The notes under the pieces: model-generated
Seen by the model: the letters and a program-made list of their open reading frames with translations, nothing else
Told to the model about the DNA's origin: nothing
The model's database searches: none
Translations under genes and position numbers: made by a program
NCBI RefSeq assembly: GCF_901709675.1
Contig: NC_051096.1
Location: forward strand, 310,001 to 374,000
Origin: Syngnathus acus
Taxonomy: Eukaryota; Chordata; Actinopteri; Syngnathiformes; Syngnathidae
Direction: 5' to 3'
DNA length: 64,000 bases
Shown: one piece after another, positions 1 to 8,619 of the stretch
How the letters are laid out: each line of letters opens with the position of its first letter
Numbering within the stretch: position 1 is the stretch's first letter

Positions 1-86
1 TAGATTTTATGATAGTTATTAATGGTAAAATTATTGTAGTCTTCTTCTTTACCAGAAAAGGATCCAAAGCGCGTTCTGCCTTACAG

Positions 87-185
87 CCCTCTGAGGAGGA
101 CTTGTGGCCAGGCGTGGCACACCATCCGTTCCCTGAAGGAGGAATGGCAGAGACTGAGACTGCAGAAGGGACAGAAAGCAGCCAA
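87..185 (+). CDS. ikbkb: ikbkb-like exon, scaffold/dimerisation region (partial gene)
   Basis: IKK-beta is a serine kinase of the cytosolic IKK complex that phosphorylates I-kappa-B to release NF-kappa-B. The exon has a pyrimidine-rich acceptor ending at 86 and a GT donor at 186-187. Read from base 88 it gives a helical stretch including CGQAWHTIRSLKEEWQRL and QKGQKAA. This resembles the alpha-helical scaffold/dimerisation domain that follows the kinase and ubiquitin-like domains in IKK-alpha and IKK-beta. It ends two bases into a codon that the next exon completes as Asn. The kinase exons would lie left of the window. The paralogue chuk is the alternative. Confidence 0.72.
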
Positions 186-260
186 GTAGGAAACACACAC
201 ACGCACGCACACACATGAATGTGTGAACTGTATCCAAAAATGACAATATTTTCCTCCCAG

Positions 261-413
261 CATGAGCTTGCTGAGACAAAACTTAGCCCTGTCCAAGCAG
301 AAGAATGAGATGGTGTCCATGCACCAGAGACTCATGGCCAAGCTGGACTTCTTCAACACCACCCTTCATATAGACATGGACAAATGCCAGGAGCAAGACC
401 GCTACTGGAATTG
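261..413 (+). CDS. ikbkb: ikbkb-like exon, continuation of scaffold/dimerisation helix
   Basis: The acceptor is the polypyrimidine tract ending at 260 and the proposed donor is GT at 414-415. The phase joins exactly to the previous exon. The translation includes MSLLRQNLALSKQKNEM and LMAKLDFFNTTLHIDMDK, which closely parallels the LLRxN...LSKxKN...KAKLDFF...IDLEKYSEQ pattern of IKK-beta as I recall it. The LDFF form fits IKK-beta better than IKK-alpha. No following ikbkb exon is recognisable anywhere to the right, so the next intron is very long, the gene is broken here, or this is a partial copy. Confidence 0.75.
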
Positions 414-545
414 GTATCATGTTAACTCTGTTTCTTTGAATGGGAACAGATCATTGGATTAATTGAATTTGAATGCAATTTGATGGTGGACCTTACCAGA
501 AATGGACTGAAGTACAATCAGCGGCGAAGATAGTATTAGAAGTTC

Positions 546-575
546 CGATGGATTTCAAGTCCATCGCCTTATCCA
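546..575 (-). pseudogene. tRNA-Ser(UGA) fragment
   Basis: On the minus strand this reads GGATAAGGCGATGGACTTGA and then ATCCAT. That is the D-arm end and anticodon arm of tRNA-Ser(UGA), with anticodon TGA complementary to 555-557. The acceptor, variable and T arms are missing. It lies opposite in orientation to the array that follows. Confidence 0.5.
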
Positions 576-606
576 CCATGTATTTGGACGGGGTGTATTA
601 CATAGT

Positions 607-687
607 GTGCTTGTGGCCGAGTGGTTAAGAAGATGCACTAAAAATACATTGGGGTCTCACCTCGTAGGTCCGGGTCCTGCCGACAAC
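607..687 (+). pseudogene. tRNA-Ser pseudogene
   Basis: It has the TGGCCGAGTGGTTAAG D-arm and a CGACAAC 3' acceptor strand, but the anticodon stem has a mismatch and the loop reads CTAAAAA. The T-loop is GTCCGGGT instead of GTTCGAAT. It is the first plus-strand unit of the array. Confidence 0.6.
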
Positions 688-757
688 GATCCAAATTTAT
701 TCTCATGGTGTAATATGAGATACTTACCACATTTGTACGGTGTGTATTGCACAGTGT

Positions 758-838
758 GTTGTTGTGGCCGAGTGGTTAAGGCGATGGACTAGAAATCCAT
801 TGGGGTCTCCCCTCGCAGGTTCGAATCCTGCCGACAAT
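758..838 (+). tRNA. tRNA-Ser(AGA)
   Basis: This is the best-preserved copy in the array. The acceptor GTTGTTG pairs with CGACAAT, the D-arm is GGCCGAGTGGTTAAGGC, the anticodon arm is ATGGA/TCCAT, and anticodon AGA lies at 791-793. A class II variable arm (GGGGTCTCCCC) precedes an intact GCAGGTTCGAATCCTGC T-arm. The only flaw is a G-T first acceptor pair. The promoter boxes are internal, as in all tRNA genes. Confidence 0.82.
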
Positions 839-917
839 GATTTAAAATCCTGTTAGAATCTCGTGTTGTATTATGAGATACTCACCACATGCATTTGAAC
901 ATTGTGTGTCACAGTGT

Positions 918-997
918 GTTGTTGTGGCCGAGTGGTTTAGGCGATGGACTAGAGATCCATTGGGTCTCCCCTCGCAGGTTTGGTTCCTGCTGACATT
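918..997 (+). pseudogene. tRNA-Ser(AGA-like) pseudogene
   Basis: The anticodon arm ATGGACTAGAGATCCAT retains AGA, but the T-loop reads TTTGGTT in place of TTCGAAT, so the B box is damaged. The 3' acceptor strand (TGACATT) pairs poorly. Confidence 0.6.
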
Positions 998-1071
998 TCA
1001 GATTTTGAATTAGAATCTTGCTAGCTCCTCGCAATATGCATTTTGACAATGTGAAGACCTCGCCAGTGTGT

Positions 1072-1152
1072 GTTGTTGTGGCCGACTGGTTAAGGCGATA
1101 GACTTGAAATCCGTTGGGGTCTCACCTGGCAGGTTCAGGTCCTGCAGACAAT
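1072..1152 (+). pseudogene. tRNA-Ser(UGA)-like, probably degraded
   Basis: Anticodon TGA lies at 1105-1107. The D-arm reads GACTGG instead of GAGTGG, the anticodon stem has A and G substitutions, and the T-loop is TTCAGGT. The overall fold is recognisable, but several stems are broken. Confidence 0.55.
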
Positions 1153-1234
1153 GATCCATAATCTTTATTAGAATCTCGTGGTGTATTATGAGATACTCAC
1201 CACATGCATTTTAACAGTGGGTATTACAGTTTGT

Positions 1235-1316
1235 GTTGTTGTGGCCGAGTGGTTAAGGCGATGTACTAGAAATCCATAGGGGGTTTCCCCTCTTCGGTTC
1301 AAATCCTGCTGACAAC
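1235..1316 (+). pseudogene. tRNA-Ser(AGA-like) pseudogene
   Basis: The acceptor GTTGTTG and D-arm are intact and the anticodon is AGA. The anticodon stem is mispaired (ATGTA/TCCAT) and the variable and T arms are altered (TTCGGTTCAAAT). The 3' end lies next to the Rex3 insertion, and its last bases form part of the TSD. Confidence 0.6.
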
Positions 1317-1440
1317 ATTTCCATCCATCCATCCATCTTCTTCCGCTTATCCGGGGTCGGGTCGGGGGGGCAGCAGCTTTAGGAGGGACTCCCAGACTTC
1401 CCTCTCCCCAGCCACTTCATCCAGCTCATCCCGGGAGATC

Positions 1441-3437
1441 CTAAGGCGTTCCTAGGCCAGCTGACATAGTCTCTCCAGCGCGTCCGGGGTCGTCCCCGGG
1501 GTCTCCTACCGGTGGGACATGCCCAGGGAGGTGTCCAGGAGGCATCCTGATGAGATGCCCGAGCCACCTCATCTGGCTCCTCTCAACGTGGAGGAGTAGC
1601 GACTCTACTCCGAGTCTCTCCCGGATGACCGAGCTTCTCACCCTATCTCTATGGGAGAGCCCGGACATCCTGCGGAGAAAACTCATTTTGGCCGCTTGTA
1701 TCCGGGATCTCGTTCTTTCGGTCACGACCCATAGCTCGTGACCATAGGTGAGGGTAGGAGCGTAAATCGACCGGTAAATTGAGAGCTTTGCCTTTTGGCT
1801 CAGCTCTTTCTTTACCACGACGGACCGGTACAGAGTCCGCATTACTGCCGACGCTGCACCAATCCGCCTGTCGATCTCGCACTCCATCCTCCCCTCACTC
1901 GTGAACAAGACCCCAAGATACTTAAACTCCTCCACTTGGGGCAGGATCTCATCCCCGATCCGGAGAGGGCATTCCACCCTTTTCCGATCGAGGACCATGG
2001 ACTCGGATTTGGAGGTGCTGACCCTCATCCCAACCGCTTCACACTCGGCTGCGAACCGCTCCAGTGAGAGCTGGAGATCACGGCCTGAAGAAGCCAACAG
2101 CACCACGTCGTCTGCAAAAAGAAGAGACGCGATGCTGAGGTTCCCAAACCGGACCCCCTCGATGCCTCGGCTGCGCCTAGAAATTCTGTCCATAAAAATT
2201 ATTAACAGAATCGATGACAAAGGGCAGCCTTGGCGTAGTCCAACTCTCACTGGGAACGAATCCGACTTACTGCCGGAAATGCGGACCAAACTCTGGCATC
2301 AGTGATACAGGGACTGAACCGCCCTTATCAGTTGGCTCGGTACCCCGTACTCCCGAAGCACCCCCCACAGAACCTCGCAAGGGACACGGTCGAACGCCTT
2401 CTCCAAGTCCACAAAACACATGTGGACTGGTTGGGCGAACTCCCATGCACCCTTGAGGATCCTGCTGAGGGTGAAGAGCTGGCCCACTGTTCCACGGCCA
2501 CGACGAAAGCCACACTGTTCCTCCTGAATCCGAGGTTCAACCTCCTGACGGACCCTCCTCTCCAGCACCCCTGAATAGGGAGGCTGAGGAGTGTAGTCCC
2601 GCTGTAATTGGAACACACCCTCCGGTCCCCCTTCTTAAAGAGGGGAACCACCACCCCAGTCTGCCAATCCAGAGGCACTGTCCCTGATGTCCACGCAATG
2701 TTGTAGAGGCGTGTCAGCCATGACAGCCCCACAACATGCAGAGCCCTTAAGAACTCCGGGCGGATCTCATCCACCTCGCCACCGAGGAGTTTTTTAACTA
2801 CCTCAGTGACTTCGACCCCAGAGATTGGAGAGTCCGCCTCAGAGTCCCCAGGCCCTGCTTCCACAATGGAAGGCGTGTAGGTGGAATTGAGGAGGTCTTC
2901 GAAGTATTCTCCCCACCGACACACGACGTCCCGAGTCGAGGTCAGCAGCACGCCATCCCCACTGTAAACAGTGTTGACGTTGCACTGCTTCCCCCTCCTG
3001 AGACGCCGGATGGTGGACCAGAATTTCCTCGAAGCCGTCCGGAAGTCATTCTCCATGGCCTCGCCAAACTCCTCCCACGCCCGGGTTTTTGCCTCAGCAA
3101 CCGCCGAAGCCGCGATCCGCTTGGCCATCCGGTACCTGTCAGCTGCCTCCGGAGTCCCGCAGGCCAAAACGGCCCGATAGGACTCCTTCTTCAGCTTGAC
3201 GGCATCTCTTACCGCCGGTGTCCACCAGCGGGTTCGGGGATTGCCGCCACGACAGGCACCAATGACCTTACGGCCACAGCTCCGGTCGGCCGCCTCAACA
3301 ATGGAGGCGCGGAACAAGGTCCACTCGGACTCAATGTCCCCCGCCTCCCCCGGGACGTGGGAAAAGCTCTGCCGGAGGTGGGAGTTGAAGCTCTTCCTGA
3401 CAGGGGATTCTGCCAGACGTTCCCAGCAGACCCTCAC
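1441..3437 (-). pseudogene. Rex3 reverse transcriptase region, frameshifted
   Basis: Three overlapping minus-strand frames (3437-2328, 2616-2299, 2289-1441) together cover the linker and reverse transcriptase. Recognisable parts are FVDLEKAFDRVP (motif A), RQGCPLSSILL and LLFADDVVLLAS (catalytic FADD), followed by SKSESMVLDRK and the thumb/C-terminal segment. At least two frameshifts separate them, so no complete enzyme is encoded. Confidence 0.8.
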
Positions 3438-3645
3438 AGAGCGTTTGGGTCTGCCAGGTCAGATGGGCATCTTCCCCCACCATCGGAGCCAACCCACCAC
3501 CAGGTGGTGATCAGTTGACAGCTCCGCCCCTCTCTTCGCCCGAGTGTCCAAAACATGCGGCCGCAAGTCCGATGACACGACTACAAAGTCGATCATCGAA
3601 CTGCGGCCTAGGGTGTCCTGGTGCTAAGTGCACAAATGGACACCC

Positions 3646-4332
3646 TTATGTTTGGACATGGTGTTCATTATAGAAAATCCGTGTCGAGCACAGCAGTCCA
3701 ATAATAGAACACCGCTCGGATTCAGATCGGGGGGTGGCGTTCCTCCCAATCACGCCCTTCCAGGTCTCACTGTCATTGCCCACGTGAGCATTGAAGTCAC
3801 CCAGTAGAACGATGGAGTACCCAGAAGGAGCGCTCTCCAGCACTTCCTCCAGGGACTCCAAGAAGGGTGGGTACTCTGAGCTGCCGTTTGGTGCATAGAC
3901 ACAAACAACAGTCAGGACCCGTCCCCCCACCCGAAGGCGGAGGGCGGCTACCCTCTTGTTCACCGGGGTGAACCCCAATGTGCAGGCGCCCAGCCGGGGG
4001 GCAATAAGTATACCCACACCTGCTCGACGCCTCTCACCGTGGGCAACTCCAGAGTGGAAGAGAGTCCAGCCCCTCTCGAGAGGGCTTGTACCGGAACCCA
4101 AACTGTGCGTGGAGGCAAGTCCGACTATGTCTAGTCGGAACTTTTCTGCCTCGCACACCAGCTCGGGCTCCTTTCCAGCCAGAGAGGTGACATTCCATGT
4201 CCCAAGAGCCAGCTTCTGCAGCCGGGGATCAGACCGCCAAGGTCCCTGCCTTTGGCCGCCGCCCAGGTTACACTGCACCCGACCCCTTTGGCCCCTCCCA
4301 CCGGTGGTGAGCCCATGGGAAGGGGGACCCAC
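3646..4332 (-). pseudogene. Rex3 endonuclease domain, broken
   Basis: The protein has the apurinic/apyrimidinic endonuclease pattern of RTE elements: TWNVTSL near the start, [26 protein letters not shown] and [12 protein letters not shown]. Such endonucleases nick target DNA to prime reverse transcription. The frame ends at 3646 before the usual SDH motif and the rest continues in another frame. A further open stretch upstream (4475-4131) carries the leader. Confidence 0.75.
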
Positions 4333-4725
4333 GTTTCCTTTTCGGGCTGCGCCCAGCCGGGCCCCATGGGCGAAGGCCCGGCCACCAGATGCTCACCTTC
4401 GAGCCCCGCCTCCAGGCCTGGCTCCAGAGGGGGGCCCCGGTGACCCGCGTCCGGGCGAGGGAAAATGAAATCCATTTGTGGTTTTCATTATAAGGGGCTA
4501 GTGTGAGCCGTGCTTTGTCTGGCCCTTCACCTAGGACCCGTTTGCCATGGGTGACCCTACCAGGGGCATGAAGCCCCAGACAACATGGCTCCTAGGATCA
4601 TCAGGGCACGCAAACCCCTCCACCACGATAAGGTGACGACTCACGGAGGGGGCTGACAACATTTCAGTTTGAATTTAGATTCTTGCAATATGTGTTTTGA
4701 CAATGTGAGGACATCGCCATTGTGT

Positions 4726-4802
4726 GTTGTTGTGGCCGAGTGGTTAAGGCGACTTGAAATCCATTGGGGTCTCCCCTCGCAGGTTCGAATCCTGCCGACA
4801 AC
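4726..4802 (+). pseudogene. tRNA-Ser(UGA) with 4-nt anticodon-stem deletion
   Basis: The acceptor (GTTGTTG/CGACAAC), D-arm, variable arm and T-arm (GCAGGTTCGAATCCTGC) are all canonical. The 5' strand of the anticodon stem has lost four bases: GGCGACTTGAAATCCAT instead of GGCGATGGACTTGA plus ATCCAT. Promoter boxes are intact, so it could be transcribed, but the product should misfold. Confidence 0.7.
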
Positions 4803-4883
4803 GATATAGCTTTTGTATTAGAATCTGATTGTTGCCAGACCCTCGCCATATGCATTTTGACAATGTGAAGACCTCGCCAGTGT

Positions 4884-4963
4884 GTTGTTGTGGCCGAGTG
4901 GTTAAGGTGATAGACTTGAAATCCATTGGGTCTCAACTCGCAGGTTCAGGTCCTGCCGACAAT
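4884..4963 (+). pseudogene. tRNA-Ser(UGA)-like, degraded
   Basis: The anticodon is TGA. The anticodon stem is ATAGA/TCCAT with one mismatch, the T-loop is TTCAGGT, and the acceptor 3' strand is CGACAAT. Confidence 0.55.
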
Positions 4964-5102
4964 GATCCACAATTTTTATTAGAATCTCGTGGTGTCTTAT
5001 CAGATACTCACCACATGCATATTAACAGTGGGTATCACAGTTTGTGGCCGAGTGATAATATGAGATACTCACCACATTTGTACGGGGTGCATTACACAGT
5101 GC

Positions 5103-5139
5103 GTTGTTGTGGCAGAGTGGTTAAGGCGATGGACTAGGC
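5103..5139 (+). pseudogene. 5' half of tRNA-Ser(AGA), cut by hAT insertion
   Basis: The sequence reads GTTGTTGTGGCAGAGTGG and then TTAAGGCGATGGACTAG. It stops inside the anticodon, where the hAT terminus CAGGGGTGGTCAACC begins at 5140. The likely 8-bp target is GACTAGGC (5132-5139). The other half of the gene is not found. Confidence 0.65.
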
Positions 5140-5228
5140 CAGGGGTGGTCAACCAGTCAGAGACTAAGAGCCACATTTTTTACTGTGTCATCGCAAAGAG
5201 CCACATCATACACATGAGCACACATGAA

Positions 5229-5310
5229 CACCCCCCCCCACACACACACACACACGCACACGCACGCACACACGCACACACAGACACGCACACACACACA
5301 CACACACCCC
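5229..5310. repeat. CA/CACG microsatellite
   Basis: A run of C followed by alternating CACACA and CACGCA units, internal to the hAT copy. Confidence 0.9.
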
Positions 5311-5539
5311 CTCTGCTCAGCCAAATTTATTGTGTGACATTATTATGTCACGCACCAACATGATAATGACAAATTGACTCCTACAGTACTAAAACCACAG
5401 ACCAAAGACCACATTTTCAACAATGAACATTGTGTGCATTGTCACACACAGACAAACTCTCAGTTCAACAAATTCCACAAACAAAAACATAAGTTTTTTC
5501 ACTTACTATGTGTGGCGGGACATTTCGGGACCATTCGTT

Positions 5540-5973
5540 TTAGTTTGTCGTTTTCAGGAGACAAGATTTCAATAACGTCACTGAGGCATATTTTAACGAA
5601 CTCCACTTCATTGTATGGCTTTTTAGCCCGTGCAATGTTCCAAGCCAGTTGAAACAATGCAAGTGTGACAGTCTCTGAGTGCTTCCTAATTCTTTTTGAA
5701 AAACTGTACCTATTTTTCTGCCTGACTTTTCAAAGTGTCCAAACTTGTGCTTGCGAAATTCAGTCCCTTTTGCAAAGTCCTTATCGATATTGGCATGAAG
5801 TGAGCTGAAGTGGCGCTGAACATTTGAAGCTTTTAAATGCGCTAATGACGTCCGACATATCAGGCAGAATGGCTTGCCATTACGTTCAACAAAAAACAAC
5901 TTTAACTCTGTTAAAAACGTCCTGTGGTCATCGTCATATATTCGTTTAGCTGTGCATTTTTCCTTGCCATCCA
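5540..5973 (-). pseudogene. hAT transposase N-terminal remnant (Charlie/GTF2IRD2-like)
   Basis: The translation contains KCTAKRIYDDDHRTFLTE, FFVERNGKPFCLIC and KASNVQRHFSSLHANIDKDF. The pair CLIC...H...H is a BED/ZnF-like segment typical of Charlie-type hAT transposases and domesticated relatives such as GTF2IRD2. The frame drifts after residue 75 and the RNase H-like catalytic core is absent. The N-terminal MPTPGVDRSKKG residues of the open frame belong to neighbouring elements. Confidence 0.7.
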
Positions 5974-5997
5974 CACCTTTTTTTGAACGGTCTACAC
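5974..5997 (+). mobile_element. fragment of Rex1-like LINE 3' untranslated region
   Basis: ACACCTTTTTTTGAACGG and the following TCTACAC match the tail of the LINE at 8620-11640 (positions 11328-11350). The same tail/hAT junction occurs inverted at 63394-63420. This shows it is part of a duplicated segment, not an independent insertion. Confidence 0.7.
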
Positions 5998-6824
5998 CAG
6001 GGGTGGGCAAACTTTTTGACTTGCGGGCCGAATTGGGTTCTAAATTTTGACCGGGGGGCCGAACCAGGAGCAGATGGATGTAGTGTTTGTGTGAAGTAAT
6101 ATAAATGACATGTAAAGGTCATTGCATAAAAGGTTTTTACTTTTAGTAGATACTAAAGCATGGATATTAAAAAAAGCTTTTTGAAAACAAATGCATTTAT
6201 TAACAGCATTAAAAAAACATTTCACCAAAAAACTACTATCAGTGATTCTTATTAAATACGACACTGTTATGATGAATAGCATTTTCCATCACTTCAGCGC
6301 CTGCAGGTCAGATTTATGAAATATGTTTATCTAATGAGGCGAAATCACATCCAACGGCAAACATTCTGACCAAATACATCATCTTGAAGAATCAGTGAAA
6401 GAATACATCTAAATAAAGTAATAAAGAAATCAATAGTATTGTTGGTTTCCCTTTTTTGCTAGCGCATCATAGTCTGGAGTAAAATTTGTTGTGGTAATTC
6501 TTAGGATAGAGCCGAGGTGTCGGTCCGTTAACCTAGATTTGTGACAGGCTTTGTTGACGTTCATGCGGCTGAACGTCTTCTCACACACGTAGGTCGAGCC
6601 AAATTGTCCACTCTTTTTTAACATTCGGCACTCAGTGTCCACCTTTCTTTTCTTCGGGCCCCTCATTTTAATGGAAGGATTCCAGGGGAAGGTTTGTGGG
6701 TGGCATTTGCATAAAACTGTATCTGAAAGCTCAGCGCGCGAATTACGAGAATACTGACGTCACAGCCTACACTCGAAATTTGGCACTGATAGATGAAATT
6801 ACTACGTACTACTGAGTACGCACA
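5998..6824 (-). mobile_element. hAT family 2, copy 1 (right end lost)
   Basis: It starts with the terminal inverted repeat CAGGGGTGGGCAAACT. It includes a short minus-strand ORF at 6430-6666 that is an internally deleted transposase. The right end is missing: similarity to other copies stops at 6824 within a stretch shared with 62.6 kb. Other copies are at 36760, 54322 and 62385. Confidence 0.85.
6430..6666 (-). CDS. 78-codon mini-ORF of hAT family 2 (fused N- and C-terminus)
   Basis: The protein starts MRGPKKRKVDTECRMLKKSG (basic, PKKRKVD nuclear-localisation-like) and continues directly into VCEKTFSRMNV, SRLTDRHLGSIL and NFTPDYDALAKKG. The second half resembles the C-terminal dimerisation region of hAT transposases, so the whole catalytic centre was deleted. 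It probably has no transposition activity. A near-identical protein is encoded at 62724-62960. Confidence 0.6.
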   Translation of the reverse strand: MRGPKKRKVDTECRMLKKSGQFGSTYVCEKTFSRMNVNKACHKSRLTDRHLGSILRITTTNFTPDYDALAKKGNQQYY

Positions 6825-7092
6825 ACTTTTCATTCCTTAATAGACAATGATGGTGTTTATTTACAGATTGAAGCACACGTCCACCTCCTTCAATTTTACA
6901 CGTGAATACACATACAGAGAGAAGTTTTATTCATTTTGATTAGGCTACATGAAGCAAAATATAAAGGCGAATGTAATTCTCATTAATGGAATAAACTACT
7001 CCTTTTGACTAGCAGGGGGCTTTGTGTGCACATGAAACCTCGAGAAATGAACCTATTTGCAAACCGTTTGGTGGGAAAGCCTTGTTAGGGTT
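6825..7092. repeat. arm of inverted segmental duplication (partner 61814-62080)
   Basis: The sequence from TTCCTTAATAGACAATGATG to GCCTTGTTAGGG recurs as its reverse complement at 61814-62080 with scattered differences. Together with the LINE tail and hAT copy 1 it forms one duplicated block. Confidence 0.8.
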
Positions 7093-7535
7093 TACAGATT
7101 ATTTTGATCGTATGATTATGCTGGAATGTAGACTAGAATTATTAACTTTGTTTAAACCTTCTGCCTTTCCTTGACTCTGAAAAGTTTAACCATTCAGTTG
7201 TTGAAACTTTCCAAATGGTGTGGAAACATTCTTGCTTAGTTAGTCATCTAAAATGCTCCACTAGTTTCTGTTTCCACGACCTTGTAAAACAATGAGCTGG
7301 GACCCTCCGCACTGATTAACCAGTTGCTGAGGTGACCACCAAACATGTCCAATGTCACCCCCACCCTGCTTTCTCTCAATAAATGCTCTCTTGCAAGAAT
7401 CCAAAGTCAGACCTCATTCGATCATCGCTGTACGCACATCGACAAATGACTCTCCACTTGCAAGTGCTCAAAAAGGGCATACTGTCTCCCGGGTGGTTCT
7501 TGCAAAAATAAGTTAGAGTGAGCACCACTCTAACA
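7083..7535 (+). mobile_element. probable solo LTR
   Basis: It starts TGTTAGGG and ends CTCTAACA, giving matched TGTTAG/CTAACA termini. A polyadenylation signal AATAAA lies at 7378-7383, followed by a G/T-rich stretch, as in retroviral LTRs. No coding region is attached. The 4-5 bp flanks do not match, so the boundaries or the TSD are unproven. Confidence 0.45.
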
Positions 7536-8150
7536 GTAAGAGGATTGAAGGTAAAAACAGTTGTATGTTTTAGTCCGTGTACTTTTGGTATGAGAGAACG
7601 GGAAATGATCCCATCTTTGTGTTTCATTTTAAAATTTGTAATTTCATAACTTTATTCAACACAAATCAGGAAACAAAATACGACCGTAATTTCTCAAATG
7701 AGTGTTCAGAAATGCTCTATATCTCTCTTGTGTCGCAAATAATTAAGACTTTTGACATTGCTGGCATGGTTTGGAGTGTAATTCACCTCCCCTGCGATGG
7801 TGGCGTTCGATATTTGACATTTGAATATAAATCTGTCATTTTACTTTCGGAAGTAAAAGTTGTTTTCTAGAAATCCATACTTGTGATGTATGAGGAAAAA
7901 CAATCGGGAGCATTCTTCAAAAAGATAGACCTACAGCCAACAAAAAGGTTTTGATACGTTCTGTTGGGTTTGCAGCTTCGTAGTCCATTTCCCTTCAGAC
8001 ACAACTCGATGGATGGTGGCGTTTTGTATTCACTTCTTTATTGTTCCTCGCACACTCTCATTTGTTTTCGCCTGCACTTCTTGGCGCGCTTCCTTTTATT
8101 TACTTCCTACTTCCCATTGCCGCAAACAAGGTAAAAACCAACGTAAAGTG
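7536..8150. other. no recognisable gene
   Basis: AT-rich sequence with only short random frames. I see no splice-bounded exon, known repeat or RNA gene here. Confidence 0.5.
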
Positions 8151-8162
8151 TCCTCAGTACAT

Positions 8163-8529
8163 CCATCCATCCATCCATTTTCTGTACCGCTGTATCCCCA
8201 CGGGGGTCGCGGGCTTGCTGGAGCCTATCCCAGCTGTCATCGGGCAGTAGGCGGGGGACACCCTGAACCGGTTGCCAGCCAATCGCAGGGCACACAGAGA
8301 CAAACAACCATCCGCACACGCAGTCACACCTAGGGGCAATTTGGAGCGCTCAATCGGCCTACCAAGCATGTTTTTGGGGATGTGGGAGGAAACCGGAGTG
8401 CCCGGAGAAAACCCACGCGGACACGGGGAGAACATGCAAACTCCACACAGGGAGGGCCGGAGGTGGAATCGAACCCGCACCCTCCTTACTGTGAGGCGGA
8501 CGTGCTAGCCAGCGCGCCACCGAGCCGCC
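8163..8529 (-). mobile_element. tRNA-derived SINE with GATG tail, 12-bp TSD
   Basis: The head is on the right, where the minus strand reads GGCGGCTCGGTGGCGCGCTG and GGGTTCGATTCCACC, the A and B boxes of a tRNA-derived promoter. The body has the widespread fish phrase TGGGAGGAAACCGGAGTGCC. The tail (left) is GATG repeats like those of Rex3. TCCTCAGTACAT flanks it at 8151-8162 and 8530-8541. Confidence 0.88.
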
Positions 8530-8619
8530 TCCTCAGTACATAAAAGAGAAAACGTCATGTCACTGCGGTAAACACAAAATACGGCATAAGACACCGAACA
8601 AATGACAGTGACGGACGTC

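Larger units (their letters stand above)
1322..4652 (-). mobile_element. Rex3 / RTE-clade LINE, near full length, 13-bp TSD
   Basis: The element runs on the minus strand from a GC-rich 5' leader (about 4650-4480) to a 3' tail of GATG repeats (1322-1340), the tail typical of fish Rex3. The flanks are identical: CTGACAACATTTC at 1309-1321 and at 4653-4665. It inserted between two tRNA-Ser units. Coding content is apurinic-like endonuclease then reverse transcriptase, broken by frameshifts and stops, so it is inactive. Its tail matches the SINE at 8163-8529. Confidence 0.85.
546..5139 (+). repeat. tandem tRNA-Ser array, about 150-160 bp units, interrupted by Rex3
   Basis: tRNA-Ser starts are spaced 151, 160, 154 and 163 bp apart (607, 758, 918, 1072, 1235). 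Removing the Rex3 insertion and one TSD copy places the next one (4726) about 147 bp further on. The spacers also repeat, with shared phrases such as GAGATACTCACCACATGCAT, so whole gene-plus-spacer units were duplicated. Copies carry either AGA or UGA anticodons. Confidence 0.8.
5140..5973 (-). mobile_element. hAT element, family 1 copy A, truncated
   Basis: It begins with the terminal inverted repeat CAGGGGTGGTCAACCAGTCA inside a tRNA-Ser gene. It then carries AAGAGCCACAT repeats, a CA-rich microsatellite, and the N-terminal part of a hAT transposase on the minus strand. It ends abruptly at the transposase start codon and joins a LINE tail at 5974, so the right terminus is missing. It is related to the complete copy at 50165-51097. 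Confidence 0.75.

Noticed and set aside
5040-5056. Another tRNA-Ser in the array
   Set aside because: Only TTGTGGCCGAGTG remains before spacer sequence resumes; too short to annotate as a gene.
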